In this document: positions 17,742-25,260 of the stretch, piece after piece | How the letters are laid out: every line of letters starts with the position of its first letter | Numbering within the stretch: the first letter of the stretch is position 1 | Source of the DNA: Reichenbachiella carrageenanivorans | Lineage (GTDB): Bacteria > Bacteroidota > Bacteroidia > Cytophagales > Cyclobacteriaceae | Direction: 5' to 3' | Assembly: GCF_025639805.1 (NCBI RefSeq) | Contig: NZ_CP106735.1 | Location: 2,761,501 to 2,825,500 of the forward strand | DNA length: 64,000 nucleotides | Made by a program: the position numbers and the translations under genes | Notes under the pieces: model-generated | Seen by the model: the letters and a program-made list of their open reading frames with translations, nothing else | Told to the model about the DNA's origin: nothing | Database searches by the model: none

Positions 17742-17888
17742 ATGATGAGTGGGGATTAGAAAGCACTAACCTCTCGTCTCGCACATAGCCACGCCTTGAT
17801 TTAAATTTAAAACTTGTGGCGGATTTTCCAATCCCCACGAAAATGTCCTTACCGATAAAACCCCATTCATTCATAGCGTATGTTAGCG
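17742..17888 (-). other. integron attC site after the TonB-C cassette (3' end displaced by IS110)
   Basis: In cassette orientation the core CGCTAAC (plus-strand GTTAGCG, 17882-17888) begins 3 bp after the stop of the TonB-C gene. The cassette's 5' core is GTTAGCG (18610-18616), the exact complement, as expected because both came from one attC when the cassette was circular. The arm CGCTATGAATGAATGGGG pairs with CCCCACTCATCATAG at the far end. The IS element follows, and the last core (AGACAAC on the plus strand) is at 16457-16463 on its other side. About 150 bp without the IS. Confidence 0.75.
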
Positions 17889-17891
17889 TCT

Positions 17892-18578
17892 TTATCCGAG
17901 CCTAAAACCAATCGGAACAATTGAATACACCTTAGTTGGCTTACCGTCTATTTTGCAAGGGTTCCACTGAGGGAGTTCGTTCAGAAGTCGGAATGCTTCT
18001 AAGTCAAGGTATTTATGAGCTCCTTTTAAGATCGATAGAACTTCAGTGTTACCTTGTTCGTCAATGGAAATAAGTACGAGGACGTTTCCTGTTATTCTTT
18101 TTTCAACCGCAGGGCCAGGGTAGCGCATATTCTTCACGAAATAGGACGAAAAGCCTTCAGGATATTCAGTTAAAGTCGGAAATGTTAATGTTCCTTGGAT
18201 TGGAGACTTAGGTTGCTTCGAGTACAAATCAAGATAAGGGGCATCCTTTGGTGTTTCCTCGGAATAATTGAGTTCTTGGTCATAATCTAGTCGAGACATT
18301 AGTGTGCCGTTATCATAGTATTGAAACCAAATCCCAGCAGGTTCTCCATTCAAATAGGTTTTTGACCAAATAGTTAAGTTGTCCTTAATCCTTGTATGGT
18401 TCGTTTCGATTCGGCCATCAGGATATTTGGTTTTAGTTCTTACAAATTTTGCTTTGGATTCAGAGACCTCTTTTGAGTCTGTGTATCTCGATTTGTAATA
18501 CTTCGTTTCGATTACTTCTTGAGCAAATGAAATGTTTATGGATACTAAAAGTAATACTGCGGTCAGATATTTATTCAT
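17892..18578 (-). CDS. exported TonB C-terminal domain protein (cassette gene)
   Basis: A 228-aa protein with a signal peptide (AVLLLVSINISFA) instead of the usual N-terminal TonB membrane anchor. A MORN/YwqK-like stretch (YLNGEPAGIWFQYYDNGTL, about 75-95) is followed by a TonB C-terminal domain (about 140-228: GNVLVLISIDEQGNTEVL, then EAFRLLNELPQWNPCKIDGKPT and a final VPIGFRL). Similar Bacteroidota proteins are called energy transducer TonB, but without an inner-membrane anchor it cannot link to ExbBD in the classical way. The gene lies between complementary core sites and is a gene cassette of array A. Confidence 0.75.
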   Translation of the reverse strand: MNKYLTAVLLLVSINISFAQEVIETKYYKSRYTDSKEVSESKAKFVRTKTKYPDGRIETNHTRIKDNLTIWSKTYLNGEPAGIWFQYYDNGTLMSRLDYDQELNYSEETPKDAPYLDLYSKQPKSPIQGTLTFPTLTEYPEGFSSYFVKNMRYPGPAVEKRITGNVLVLISIDEQGNTEVLSILKGAHKYLDLEAFRLLNELPQWNPCKIDGKPTKVYSIVPIGFRLG

Positions 18579-18609
18579 GATTGTTCTGTGTTCGACTTGG
18601 ATTTATTGA

Positions 18610-18806
18610 CGCTAACGCTCTGGCTATGCACCGTGGCGTGTTTAAGTTCGTATTCTGTTTCGTTTATCTAAGTAGCGAATTCTTTGAATTCGCATAGTAA
18701 TTTCTTTTTCACACTAGGCGAATTCAGAGAATTCGCGGGGCTTGTAAGTAACCACAAACCTATCGTAATCTACTGACACGACATGGTGTCATAGGTGTTG
18801 TTGTGT
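18610..18806 (-). other. integron attC site between the first two cassettes of array A
   Basis: About 197 bp. In cassette orientation it opens with ACACAAC (plus strand GTTGTGT 18800-18806) inside the last codons of the 203-aa gene and closes with GTTAGCG (18610-18616). The arms CTATGACACCATGTCGTGT and CTATGCACCGTGGCGTGT (the latter as the complement of the closing arm) match almost perfectly, giving a long stem. In the middle there are two copies of an EcoRI-like palindrome (GCGAATTCTTTGAATTCGC 18675-18693 and GCGAATTCAGAGAATTCGC 18718-18736) that also pair with each other. Confidence 0.8.
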
Positions 18807-19400
18807 ACTTTTTTCCTCGTATTCAAATTGAAGTCCGTAGAATTTAACTTCTTTAAAGTTGCCAGTTAACCTGATTCTACCGTCCTCAAGTTTCGTTTTT
18901 GTTTTAACTAAGTAATCAATAAAAGAGGTGTCGTCTGATTTAACGAGTTTCCACTTTTCGTCAATTGTTAATTCATTACTGAAATCCGTTCTAGATACTA
19001 TCGATTTCCCTTGTTCTCCAAAGTTTGCAATCGTTGTATTATTAGATAGAAATAAATAGCCTTTTTCGTCTAACCAGTTGTAATGTAGTTCACTTATTCC
19101 AGCTATTGGATCTATCTTTTTATCCAAAATTTCGGATATCAATTCAATCAACTGTTGTTTGTGAGCATTTCCAACATCTAATAGAGGAAAGACTAATTCT
19201 GTAACTATTTTCCTAATAGACTTATCATTAAAATCTAGAGAAATTAGTTCGGTATAGGTCTCATCTGGCAATTCTTCTTCCAATGATTCTGATTCATAAA
19301 TCCATTTTTCAAAATCTTGAATTTTAGTTTTCTTTTCTATGAAGCGAAGAAATAATATGGAAGTTGAAGTTTTCAATTTTTCTATTTCAATATTGTACAC
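18789..19400 (-). CDS. hypothetical protein, first cassette of array A
   Basis: A 203-aa acidic, soluble protein with no recognised family, signal peptide or membrane segment. The reading frame fills the cassette almost completely: the GTG start lies inside the core site GTTGTGTAC at the 5' end, and the 3' core (GTACACAAC on the minus strand) overlaps the last few codons. A downstream non-ATG start is possible. It is the first gene after the array leader and would be the best expressed cassette if the leader promoter is real. Confidence 0.65.
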   Translation of the reverse strand: MYNIEIEKLKTSTSILFLRFIEKKTKIQDFEKWIYESESLEEELPDETYTELISLDFNDKSIRKIVTELVFPLLDVGNAHKQQLIELISEILDKKIDPIAGISELHYNWLDEKGYLFLSNNTTIANFGEQGKSIVSRTDFSNELTIDEKWKLVKSDDTSFIDYLVKTKTKLEDGRIRLTGNFKEVKFYGLQFEYEEKSTQQHL

Positions 19401-19545
19401 AACATCCGGATATCACACACTAGTGGTTGATATATCCTTTATGTTATAGTTTTAAAAGTGTTCTTTTTTTCTCAGAAGGGCTGCGGTTAGGCTTGGCCTT
19501 AGACAAGAATAAATCAATGTGAAGTAGATCGCAAGTTTTGAGCAT
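19401..19545 (-). promoter_or_regulatory. array A leader: candidate attI/cassette promoter
   Basis: A 145-bp stretch repeated at 28935-29079 with few differences. In both places it lies directly upstream of the first cassette gene and ends at its core site. Next to the core is a hairpin-capable segment (AACAT...ATGTT ends with GGATAT/ATATCC inside, 19401-19446). Farther upstream on the minus strand is a promoter-like pair: TTGCGA and TATTCT 17 bp apart (plus strand 19504-19535). It also resembles the Bacteroidota TTG-N20-TAnnTTTG type. By position it corresponds to the attI/Pc region of an integron; no integrase gene is attached. Confidence 0.55.
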
Positions 19546-19600
19546 GTATATTATCAAGGGAGAGCGCGCTTGATTAGTCATAAGTACATACTAGGCACTA

Positions 19601-19645
19601 AAAAGTCTTTCAGCGCATCCTTGACCGATGTGCTGAAAGACTTTT
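19601..19645. terminator. bidirectional intrinsic terminator between GH16 gene and array A leader
   Basis: Perfect 14-bp stem (AAAAGTCTTTCAGC 19601-19614 with its complement 19632-19645) and A/T runs on both sides. It lies after the GH16 gene on the minus strand and separates that gene from the cassette array, which supports the leader being the promoter source for array A. Confidence 0.8.
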
Positions 19646-19699
19646 CATGAAGTTAAACTACTTAATGGTAAGGCTCGTTTGCGATTAGTTTTTGATATT

Positions 19700-21178
19700 T
19701 TATTCTTTCAAAAACTTGATGGGTGCCTGTCCTGGTATGTGGATCATATAAAGCCCTGTAGCCAAAGTGCTTACATCCACTTGATTTTTGTAGCGTACCG
19801 CTTGCTTAAAGATCGAGCCAGTAGTGTTGACGAATGACAGTGAGTCGGGGAGTGTATCTATCCCCGTGATTTGTACCATGCCATTCCCAGGATTTGGGAA
19901 TATTTGGATGGCGTTTGTTTTTTTATCAAGACTTAGCACCGGACGATCTGGTGCACTTTCTATTTCAAATTTGCTACTGGCTTCACTTACATTGCCTGCC
20001 CAGTCTATGGCATAGAGGACGTAGTGGCCAGGAGTCATATCGTAGGTTTTTACTATTGCTCTTCCTTCGTAAGAGACGGTAACCTCGTTGCCCGCCGACA
20101 CGATGGCATCTTGGTTTGCAGTGGTTCCTACTGGCACTAGGTATAGTTGTGCTTGTTCGCTTATGGTTATCGATACCTCTCCGTCATTGAGGGTCAGCGT
20201 CGTGTCTATATTAGACATAATAGGCGCTGTGACATCTTCTATGTGTGCTTCCTTTTGCCATATGCGGATATATTTGATCTGGTATTGTGCATCCAGATCT
20301 TCCTCGTTAGGCAGGCCATTCCAAGGGAAGCATTCTTGATCTACCCAAAGCCTTTGAGCTTTAGTAAAAAACCAATCAGTCCCTTCTCCTTCATCAAAAT
20401 CTGCTGCAGTGTATGTTTCAATGTATTTTCCGTCGATATAGATTTTCATCGAGGTTTCGTCCCAGTCAAATCCATAGACATGATAATCATCTGCCACTCT
20501 CCAGTCTGTAGGAATGAACACATCAAACCGAGGCTCAAATCCAGTATTCCATTCGATCATATTGAATTTCAATTCTTTTTCTTTGTGTTTTCTTCCTGCT
20601 GGTTCATATTTTCCAAACATTTCGAACATGTCGAACTCACCGCCGTTTCCAATGGTCCAAAAAGAACTGGTAATTTCTGCATCGGCTGCCTTGCTGCATA
20701 TTTCCATATATCCATAGGTAAACTGCTTCAAAGAATTGACGCCAGCGGTCGTGATAGGCATTGGGTTGTCGTCTAGGTCTTTGCCGTAGCAATACCCCGT
20801 GTTGTTTGTGTCGCAATCGTCTAGAAAATCAAAATCGGGCTCCCATCGTGTTTCTAGGATGAGTTTGCCATCTTCTACCCAGGCATTGTCTGGCGAAAAC
20901 TGCGCTGGCCATCGGCCTTTAAAATTGTTGTAGTATATCCCGTCTCTGCAGGCATCCCCCTCGCATCCTTCTATATATTCGCCTTGAATATGCCACCTCG
21001 ATCTGTTTAAAGAGTCTCCCTCAAATTCATCACTAAAATCTCCGTTCAAAATCCATTTGCCAATATTGTCTGGGTCGGATAGTGGATAGTCCTGTGCTGT
21101 CGTATTAGTGACTGCTGCTAGTGTCAGTAATACTATTATCGTATGTGCTTTCAAATTTCCCATAACTTTAAGTTGCAA
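19700..21178 (-). CDS. secreted GH16 glycoside hydrolase with T9SS type A sorting domain
   Basis: A 492-aa secreted enzyme. A signal peptide (TIIVLLTLAAVTNTTAQ) is followed by a GH16 domain (about 45-310) with the catalytic ExDxxE motif at E181, D183 and E186 (GGEFDMFEMFG). A beta-sandwich Ig-like region (about 315-405) and a T9SS type A C-terminal domain (IQIFPNPGNGMVQI ... GLYMIHI) follow. GH16 members cleave beta-1,3/1,4-glucans or algal galactans (laminarin, agar, carrageenan, porphyran); the agarase/porphyranase side fits a marine host but the substrate is not certain. It stands between the two cassette arrays, has its own terminator, and lacks flanking core sites. Confidence 0.87.
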   Translation of the reverse strand: MQLKVMGNLKAHTIIVLLTLAAVTNTTAQDYPLSDPDNIGKWILNGDFSDEFEGDSLNRSRWHIQGEYIEGCEGDACRDGIYYNNFKGRWPAQFSPDNAWVEDGKLILETRWEPDFDFLDDCDTNNTGYCYGKDLDDNPMPITTAGVNSLKQFTYGYMEICSKAADAEITSSFWTIGNGGEFDMFEMFGKYEPAGRKHKEKELKFNMIEWNTGFEPRFDVFIPTDWRVADDYHVYGFDWDETSMKIYIDGKYIETYTAADFDEGEGTDWFFTKAQRLWVDQECFPWNGLPNEEDLDAQYQIKYIRIWQKEAHIEDVTAPIMSNIDTTLTLNDGEVSITISEQAQLYLVPVGTTANQDAIVSAGNEVTVSYEGRAIVKTYDMTPGHYVLYAIDWAGNVSEASSKFEIESAPDRPVLSLDKKTNAIQIFPNPGNGMVQITGIDTLPDSLSFVNTTGSIFKQAVRYKNQVDVSTLATGLYMIHIPGQAPIKFLKE

Positions 21179-21610
21179 ATTGCTTATTTAGTTAGGGGAA
21201 CGGGGAATCAATATTACCCTCCAATAGTCGTCTTTTATCCTTTTTTGGTTTTACATGAGATATGTTAGGAGTTGAAAGAAGGTGATTTGACAGGTAAGTG
21301 AGATCCCAAGTTTGATTCTGGTATTTAGAAATTAAAAAATTGAAGACCCCTTTCAATTTTTTGAAAGTTTTGACCTTTCTTGTTAGTAATGTTCACGCAG
21401 CATGGGCATTCGCTATGTTCACATCCGTTTTAATTCTTCTCGCAACTTCTGGGCCTTTCTTGTGAGCCCAAACCAATGTAAGGCTGATGTGGTCAGTTTT
21501 GAGTTCGTAGTAGAGGGGTACTAGTGAAGGTATCAGAAATTGACGAAATTCTATCTGTTACAAGATAGCCAAATCTCTGATTTGTGCCGCGGCGCGCAGC
21601 CTATTCTTTT
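21179..21610. other. gene-free stretch with terminator and attC-like remnant
   Basis: No convincing gene. The left part is AT-rich and probably holds the GH16 promoter. A hairpin lies at 21333-21361. Near 21555-21590 the string ACAAGATAGCCAAATC, with CTGATTTG after it, is almost the same as part of the attC centre at 23890-23915, so this is probably what is left of the attC behind the mazF-like gene. No closing core site was found. Confidence 0.5.
21333..21361. terminator. terminator-like hairpin downstream of array B
   Basis: An 11-bp perfect inverted repeat (AAAAAATTGAA and TTCAATTTTTT) with a GACCCCT loop; A/T runs on both sides make it usable in both directions. It would separate transcription of array B from the GH16 gene, both on the minus strand. 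Confidence 0.55.
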
Positions 21611-21934
21611 TTAGTCAACGAATGTTTCTTTGATGACTCTTTTAACCTCAGAGACTTCTTTAGGAGTTAGTATACTGTAGGATTTGATGACTCGTTGTTT
21701 ATCAATGGTTCTAATTTGATCGAGTATGATCCAGCCCGTTTTCTTATTCTGATTTACTTGAATTCTTGTTGGATAACTATGTGACTTAGTAGTCATCGGA
21801 GCTATTGTTATAGTCTTAATGTTGAAGTTCAGTTCGTTAGGTGAAATAATGACGCAAGGTCTTGTTTTTTGAATCTCACTTCCTACTATTGGATCAAGGT
21901 TAACCAAGACGATGCGGTATTGATCTAGTTCCAT
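21611..21934 (-). CDS. MazF/PemK-type endoribonuclease toxin (cassette gene)
   Basis: A 107-aa protein with the PemK/MazF fold signature: a short N-terminal strand (YRIVLVNLDPIVGSEIQKTRPCVII), where the ExQKTRP segment is the substrate loop, and later TGWIILDQIRTIDKQRVI, the second conserved block. Such toxins cut mRNA at short sequences and are neutralised by MazE-type antitoxins. The gene overlaps the antitoxin gene by 10 bp on the same strand. Toxin-antitoxin pairs are common in sedentary integron arrays, where they stabilise the array. It appears intact. Confidence 0.88.
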   Translation of the reverse strand: MELDQYRIVLVNLDPIVGSEIQKTRPCVIISPNELNFNIKTITIAPMTTKSHSYPTRIQVNQNKKTGWIILDQIRTIDKQRVIKSYSILTPKEVSEVKRVIKETFVD

Positions 21935-22170
21935 TCGTCAAACTCTTCGTCATCGAACACATCATCTATAAGCATGTTGTCGTCTCCATTTTTAGACATT
22001 TGCTTAAATATCTCATTCCATCCTTTTCTAGGTGCTTTGATTGGCTTTAAGATTATTTTATCTTCTTCCAATATTAGTTCAACTTTATCTGTAATGTGAT
22101 ATTGTTCTAGAATCTGCTTGTTTAATCGCAGCCCTTTTGAATTTCCTATTTTGATGATCGACGCTTCCAT
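21925..22170 (-). CDS. MazE/AbrB-type antitoxin
   Basis: An 81-aa protein with an N-terminal SpoVT/AbrB-like swapped-hairpin DNA-binding domain (IIKIGNSKGLRLNKQIL, residues 5-21, then VELILEEDKIILKPI) and an acidic C-terminal tail (DDVFDDEEFDEW) of the kind that binds into the toxin. It is the first gene of the pair and would repress its own promoter. The 5' core site of this cassette is not clear: upstream lies a truncated attC-like arm (AACGTCATCCGCCATG near 22244). Confidence 0.85.
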   Translation of the reverse strand: MEASIIKIGNSKGLRLNKQILEQYHITDKVELILEEDKIILKPIKAPRKGWNEIFKQMSKNGDDNMLIDDVFDDEEFDEWN

Positions 22171-22245
22171 AATGTGATACCTTAGTAATTACAAAGTTAT
22201 TACATTGTGCGTACTGATCCAAAAAAAGTTCATGGCGGATGACGT

Positions 22246-22371
22246 TTAGTATATAGCAAGTAGGGCAGTAAAAAGCACTGAACTTTCGAGTTTGCACTGA
22301 GCTTCTCTCAGCCATTCTCGGATTTCGTTGAATGGATCTTCTGTTACTTGATACAATACTTCTGGTTGCAT
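22246..22371 (-). CDS. 41-aa cassette ORF of unknown function
   Basis: A short frame encoding MQPEVLYQVTEDPFNEIREW followed by 21 more residues. It starts 37 bp inside a cassette whose 5' core is GTTATCA (22408-22414), and its TAA is embedded in the next core-like string ACTAAAC (22244-22250), the same arrangement seen at the end of the PD-(D/E)XK cassette. This position is the main reason to believe it. No family is recognised and it may be the remnant of a longer gene. Confidence 0.4.
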   Translation of the reverse strand: MQPEVLYQVTEDPFNEIREWLREAQCKLESSVLFTALLAIY

Positions 22372-22407
22372 GTTTGAGTGGAGTTAACCAAAAATTGCAG
22401 TCATTGT

Positions 22408-22523
22408 TGATAACGACCAGATATGGCACGTGCCTCTGGACTTTCAAATATCGATAAATTTTCAGTTTTGCATTGCAGTATCAAATAACTCAGTAGAGGC
22501 ATGTGCTATATCATTTGTTATGG
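22408..22523 (-). other. integron attC site of classical size (116 bp)
   Basis: In cassette orientation it opens with CCATAAC 5 bp after the stop of the coiled-coil gene and closes with GTTATCA. The two arms, GATATAGCACATGCCTCT and the complement of the closing arm, GATATGGCACGTGCCTCT, differ at two positions, giving a near-perfect stem next to the cores. At 116 bp this is within the range of well-known attC sites and is the clearest single site in the window. Confidence 0.85.
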
Positions 22524-22528
22524 ACATA

Positions 22529-23854
22529 TTATTCCGATTCCTTCGTAACCTCAACCCCTTCTCTAGTACCTTTTATATGAAACCTTTTGAGAGTAGAATC
22601 AATTATTTCGTTAATTGGACTTCCGTGATTATTCCTTGTATCAAATATCGAAATGGGATTTTTGGAAATGTTAAGGACAGTTAAACTTAATAGCTGTTCG
22701 AGCAAATCAGCGTTTATTTCCCTAGCAGCATTTTTATAGCCTTCAAAAGCCATAGATACAGCATACTTATACGAATAGTCTTCTCTGATTCTCGCAGTGA
22801 ATCCATATTGCTTCGAACTAAACCAACAGAGCCAAACACAAGATGCTAAAATTGGAAGTTTGACAATTATTTCTTCCCAATTCGGATCAGAAATAAGTGG
22901 CTTTACCAGAACGAAAGACAAATAGATCAAAAGGCCTAAAGATGCAATTGTGAAGAATTGCCAAAAAACAAGTGTCCACCTTAATTCGTCCTTTCGCTTT
23001 TTGAATGATCCAGCCATGCCTGCTCTATTAGCATCCTCGATGGTTTTTTGAATCAAACCTTGTTGTTCAATATTTTTTTCGTTTGCTTCTTTTAAAGATT
23101 TTAATTCATCAGTAAACTCTTCGTTAAAGTTTGTGGCATCTTCCTTTAGAGATTCAATATCTTCAACTAATGAGTCATATTTGCCTTTATTTGTTGCTAT
23201 GGAGGTAGTTGAAGATTTTATTTGTTCCTGCCACTCTACTACTTGCTTTGCTATTATAGTGATTTGCTCTTTGGATGTTTGAATGTCCGTCTCATTAGTA
23301 TCTATCTATTCAACTTGCTTGTCGTAGTGTTCATCCTTCTTTTGAAGATTATCAAGTAAATCATTGCTCGTGGTTTTTATCTCTTCTAATTTTTCATAGA
23401 GATCCGAAAGTTCTTCAATATCAGAGTTCAACTGTTTAAGTTGGTCTTTAGCTTTTTTTAGTTCAGAATCTACTCTGATGGGGTGATCTGTAACCGCAAC
23501 ATAGGTTTCTCTAATTAAATATCTGATTCGTTGAATATTGGTCAAAAAATCGTCAAACTTACTTTCAGCTGATTTTAATATGCTCCCCTTTAAATTTTCT
23601 CTACTTTCATCAAATAGTTGAGCAAGGCTTCTTTGAAGAAAAATCACTTCAAATTTTTCAGAATGCTCATCAAGGTTACCCAAGAGGTCGTAGCTCTCTT
23701 TAAGGGATTGAACAATTAATTCTCTACTTATTCCATCATAACCATAGACATCTGAACCTTCTGGTACTATCTCAGTAATGTGGTTAATAAGCAGGGTTAG
23801 TCTTTGGCGGATTGATTTCATATGAGTATTAGTCGTCCATCGCCTCTGTATCAA
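22529..23854 (-). pseudogene. coiled-coil membrane protein split by an in-frame amber codon
   Basis: One open frame of 442 codons from 23854 to 22529 is interrupted only by a TAG at 23306-23308. The first 182 codons (probable start at the ATG at 23821) and the codons after the TAG form one continuous helical, coiled-coil protein: DKQVE-TAG-IDTNETDIQ. The C-terminal third has two membrane helices (WTLVFWQFFTIASLGLLIYL, then IIVKLPILASCVWLCW) and a soluble tail. Function is unknown; the long coiled coil plus membrane pair is reminiscent of some phage-defence membrane effectors but nothing specific can be claimed. It is a cassette of array B. Sequencing error or readthrough cannot be excluded. 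Confidence 0.75.
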
Positions 23855-24024
23855 GCGTGGCGTGTGATTTAGTTTAAGTTTCGGCTACAAGATAGCCAAA
23901 TCTCTGATTTGCGCTATCCCTTTTTGATTCTGTAGTGCTAATCTGAGATATGGCGGGGCTTCCAGAAAGCAGAGAACTTTTATGCACCGCTGACGCGCCA
24001 TGATTTGATCACAGCATGTTAGCG
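23838..24024 (-). other. integron attC site with degenerate closing core
   Basis: Opens with CGCTAAC (plus strand GTTAGCG 24018-24024) 3 bp after the lipoprotein stop; this complements the cassette's 5' core at 24734-24740. The arm CTGTGATCAAATCATGGCGCGT pairs imperfectly with the far arm (as complement, CTGTATCAAGCGTGGCGTGT). The closing GTT is not recognisable (GATGGAC stands in its place), so this end may be dead. The centre includes a CAAATCAGAGATTTG palindrome also seen near 21575. Confidence 0.65.
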
Positions 24025-24027
24025 TGA

Positions 24028-24714
24028 TTATTCAACCACGAATTCATCCGTTTTTAAGGAAAATTTTGAGTTGTCGTCAAAGCTAACTTGAATTGTTATT
24101 GTTTGATTTGGAATGTTAATATCAGTATTCAATCTGAAGGTCATTGAAGTCCCATATGCTCCAAACAAATACGGACTTTCGTTTTGTTGGATAATGAAGT
24201 TTTCAATAGTTGAATCTTCTTCATCAGAATATCTGTTCACGATTGAGAAAAAGTCAGATAAATTATCACCACTTTCATAAGTAATATCTCCAACTGTAAT
24301 TGGTTGGTTTGAAGAGATAGTTATTGAAGTTAGATTTTGTGTGGGTTCAGGTTCAGGCGGTGAACATGCATACGCTTGGTTAATAAGTGAAAAGTTGAAA
24401 TTTGATTGGTGACTTTCATAAAGTTTTGCCAACCAAGTGAGTTCATATATCTCTATATTAATAGCAGCGTCATTAAATGATGTTGATTTGTTTGTACTGA
24501 AATCGTTTCTTTGGTAGCCGTTTCCTTGAAATATTTCTATGCTTCCAACAGTTAGAGTTAGAGAATCAATTTCAGTATATTCTTGTTCAAAAGTTTCTCC
24601 ACAACAAGAATCTGAGCAATTATATTTACTGTCTTCACATGAAAATGGAACTACAAGGTAAATACAAAGTAATATCTTAAAGTATGATTGGAAATGATGG
24701 GCTTTGCTTCTCAT
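24028..24714 (-). CDS. hypothetical lipoprotein (cassette gene)
   Basis: A 228-aa predicted lipoprotein with the signal ILLCIYLVVPFSC and several early cysteines (DSCCGE). The remainder is beta-rich with a motif PEPEPTQNLTSITISSNQP in the middle; no known domain is recognised. The start lies 20 bp after the core GTTAGCG (24734-24740) and the stop 3 bp before the complementary core, so it is a complete one-gene cassette. Confidence 0.7.
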   Translation of the reverse strand: MRSKAHHFQSYFKILLCIYLVVPFSCEDSKYNCSDSCCGETFEQEYTEIDSLTLTVGSIEIFQGNGYQRNDFSTNKSTSFNDAAINIEIYELTWLAKLYESHQSNFNFSLINQAYACSPPEPEPTQNLTSITISSNQPITVGDITYESGDNLSDFFSIVNRYSDEEDSTIENFIIQQNESPYLFGAYGTSMTFRLNTDINIPNQTITIQVSFDDNSKFSLKTDEFVVE

Positions 24715-24733
24715 GGTTATGGTAGGTTCTTCA

Positions 24734-24969
24734 CGCTAACCTGCGTATGGTGCGTGTGCGTATCGTTTGATAATACAGCCAAAGTAGTGAAAATCTGCCG
24801 AACCTGCTAGTGAATCGGTGAGAGCTGCGTTCCGCCAATCTTCCGGTGCGGCGAACTGATATCGCTATAAGCAGAGATGTAATTTCCGCCGGCAGATGCA
24901 CGGGTTCGTTCCGCCGAAGCTGGCTAAATGCTCAGTTCGCACATGCACTATGACGCCATGTTGTGGGGC
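24734..24969 (-). other. long integron attC site (236 bp) behind the ParE-type pair
   Basis: Opens with GCCCCACAAC (plus strand GTTGTGGGGC 24960-24969) and closes with GTTAGCG (24734-24740). The ends pair as AACATGGCGTCATAGTGCATG against AACCTGCGTATGGTGCGTG (complement of the closing arm). The centre contains further inverted repeats (TTCCGCCGGCAG, GTTCCGCCAATC and similar). It is a homologue of the intron-interrupted site at 12490-12708. The plus-strand end CGCTAACCT shows what an IS110 target looks like when empty. Confidence 0.8.
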
Positions 24970-24972
24970 GTT

Positions 24973-25260
24973 TTATACGTCAAGTAGTTTAGCTGAATGA
25001 TGAACTGTCAAAATATCAATACGTTCATCAGTTGCGGTAAAGTATATGATACGGTAGTTGCCTAAAATCACTTCACGGATTCTTGGGTTTTCTAGTTCAG
25101 GTACAATTCTGCCTGAGTTGGGAAAGGTTGCTAGTTGTCTTACTCGTTCACGAATTCGTTGAACCTGAATTCTTGCGTACTTCCTAGAACCTTGAGCAAT
25201 GTATTCAGCGATCGAAATTAAGTCGTTTTTGGATTGAGGAGTCCAATTTATCTTAACCAT
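24973..25260 (-). CDS. RelE/ParE-family toxin (cassette gene)
   Basis: A 95-aa protein with the ParE/RelE pattern: WTPQSKNDLISIAEYIA at the N-terminus, a basic middle helix, FPNSGRIVPELENPRIREVILGNYRIIY, and a final IDILTVHHSAKLL strand. ParE proteins poison DNA gyrase; RelE relatives cut mRNA at the ribosome. The leading WTPQS and the HHSAKLL end fit ParE better. It overlaps the antitoxin gene by 13 bp. The pair is enclosed by perfectly complementary core sites (GTTGTGGGGC and GCCCCACAAC), so it moves as one cassette. Confidence 0.88.
   Translation of the reverse strand: MVKINWTPQSKNDLISIAEYIAQGSRKYARIQVQRIRERVRQLATFPNSGRIVPELENPRIREVILGNYRIIYFTATDERIDILTVHHSAKLLDV

Noticed and set aside
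20147..20776. A 209-codon plus-strand frame opposite the GH16 gene
   Set aside because: It is antisense to the catalytic domain and has no recognisable domain of its own.
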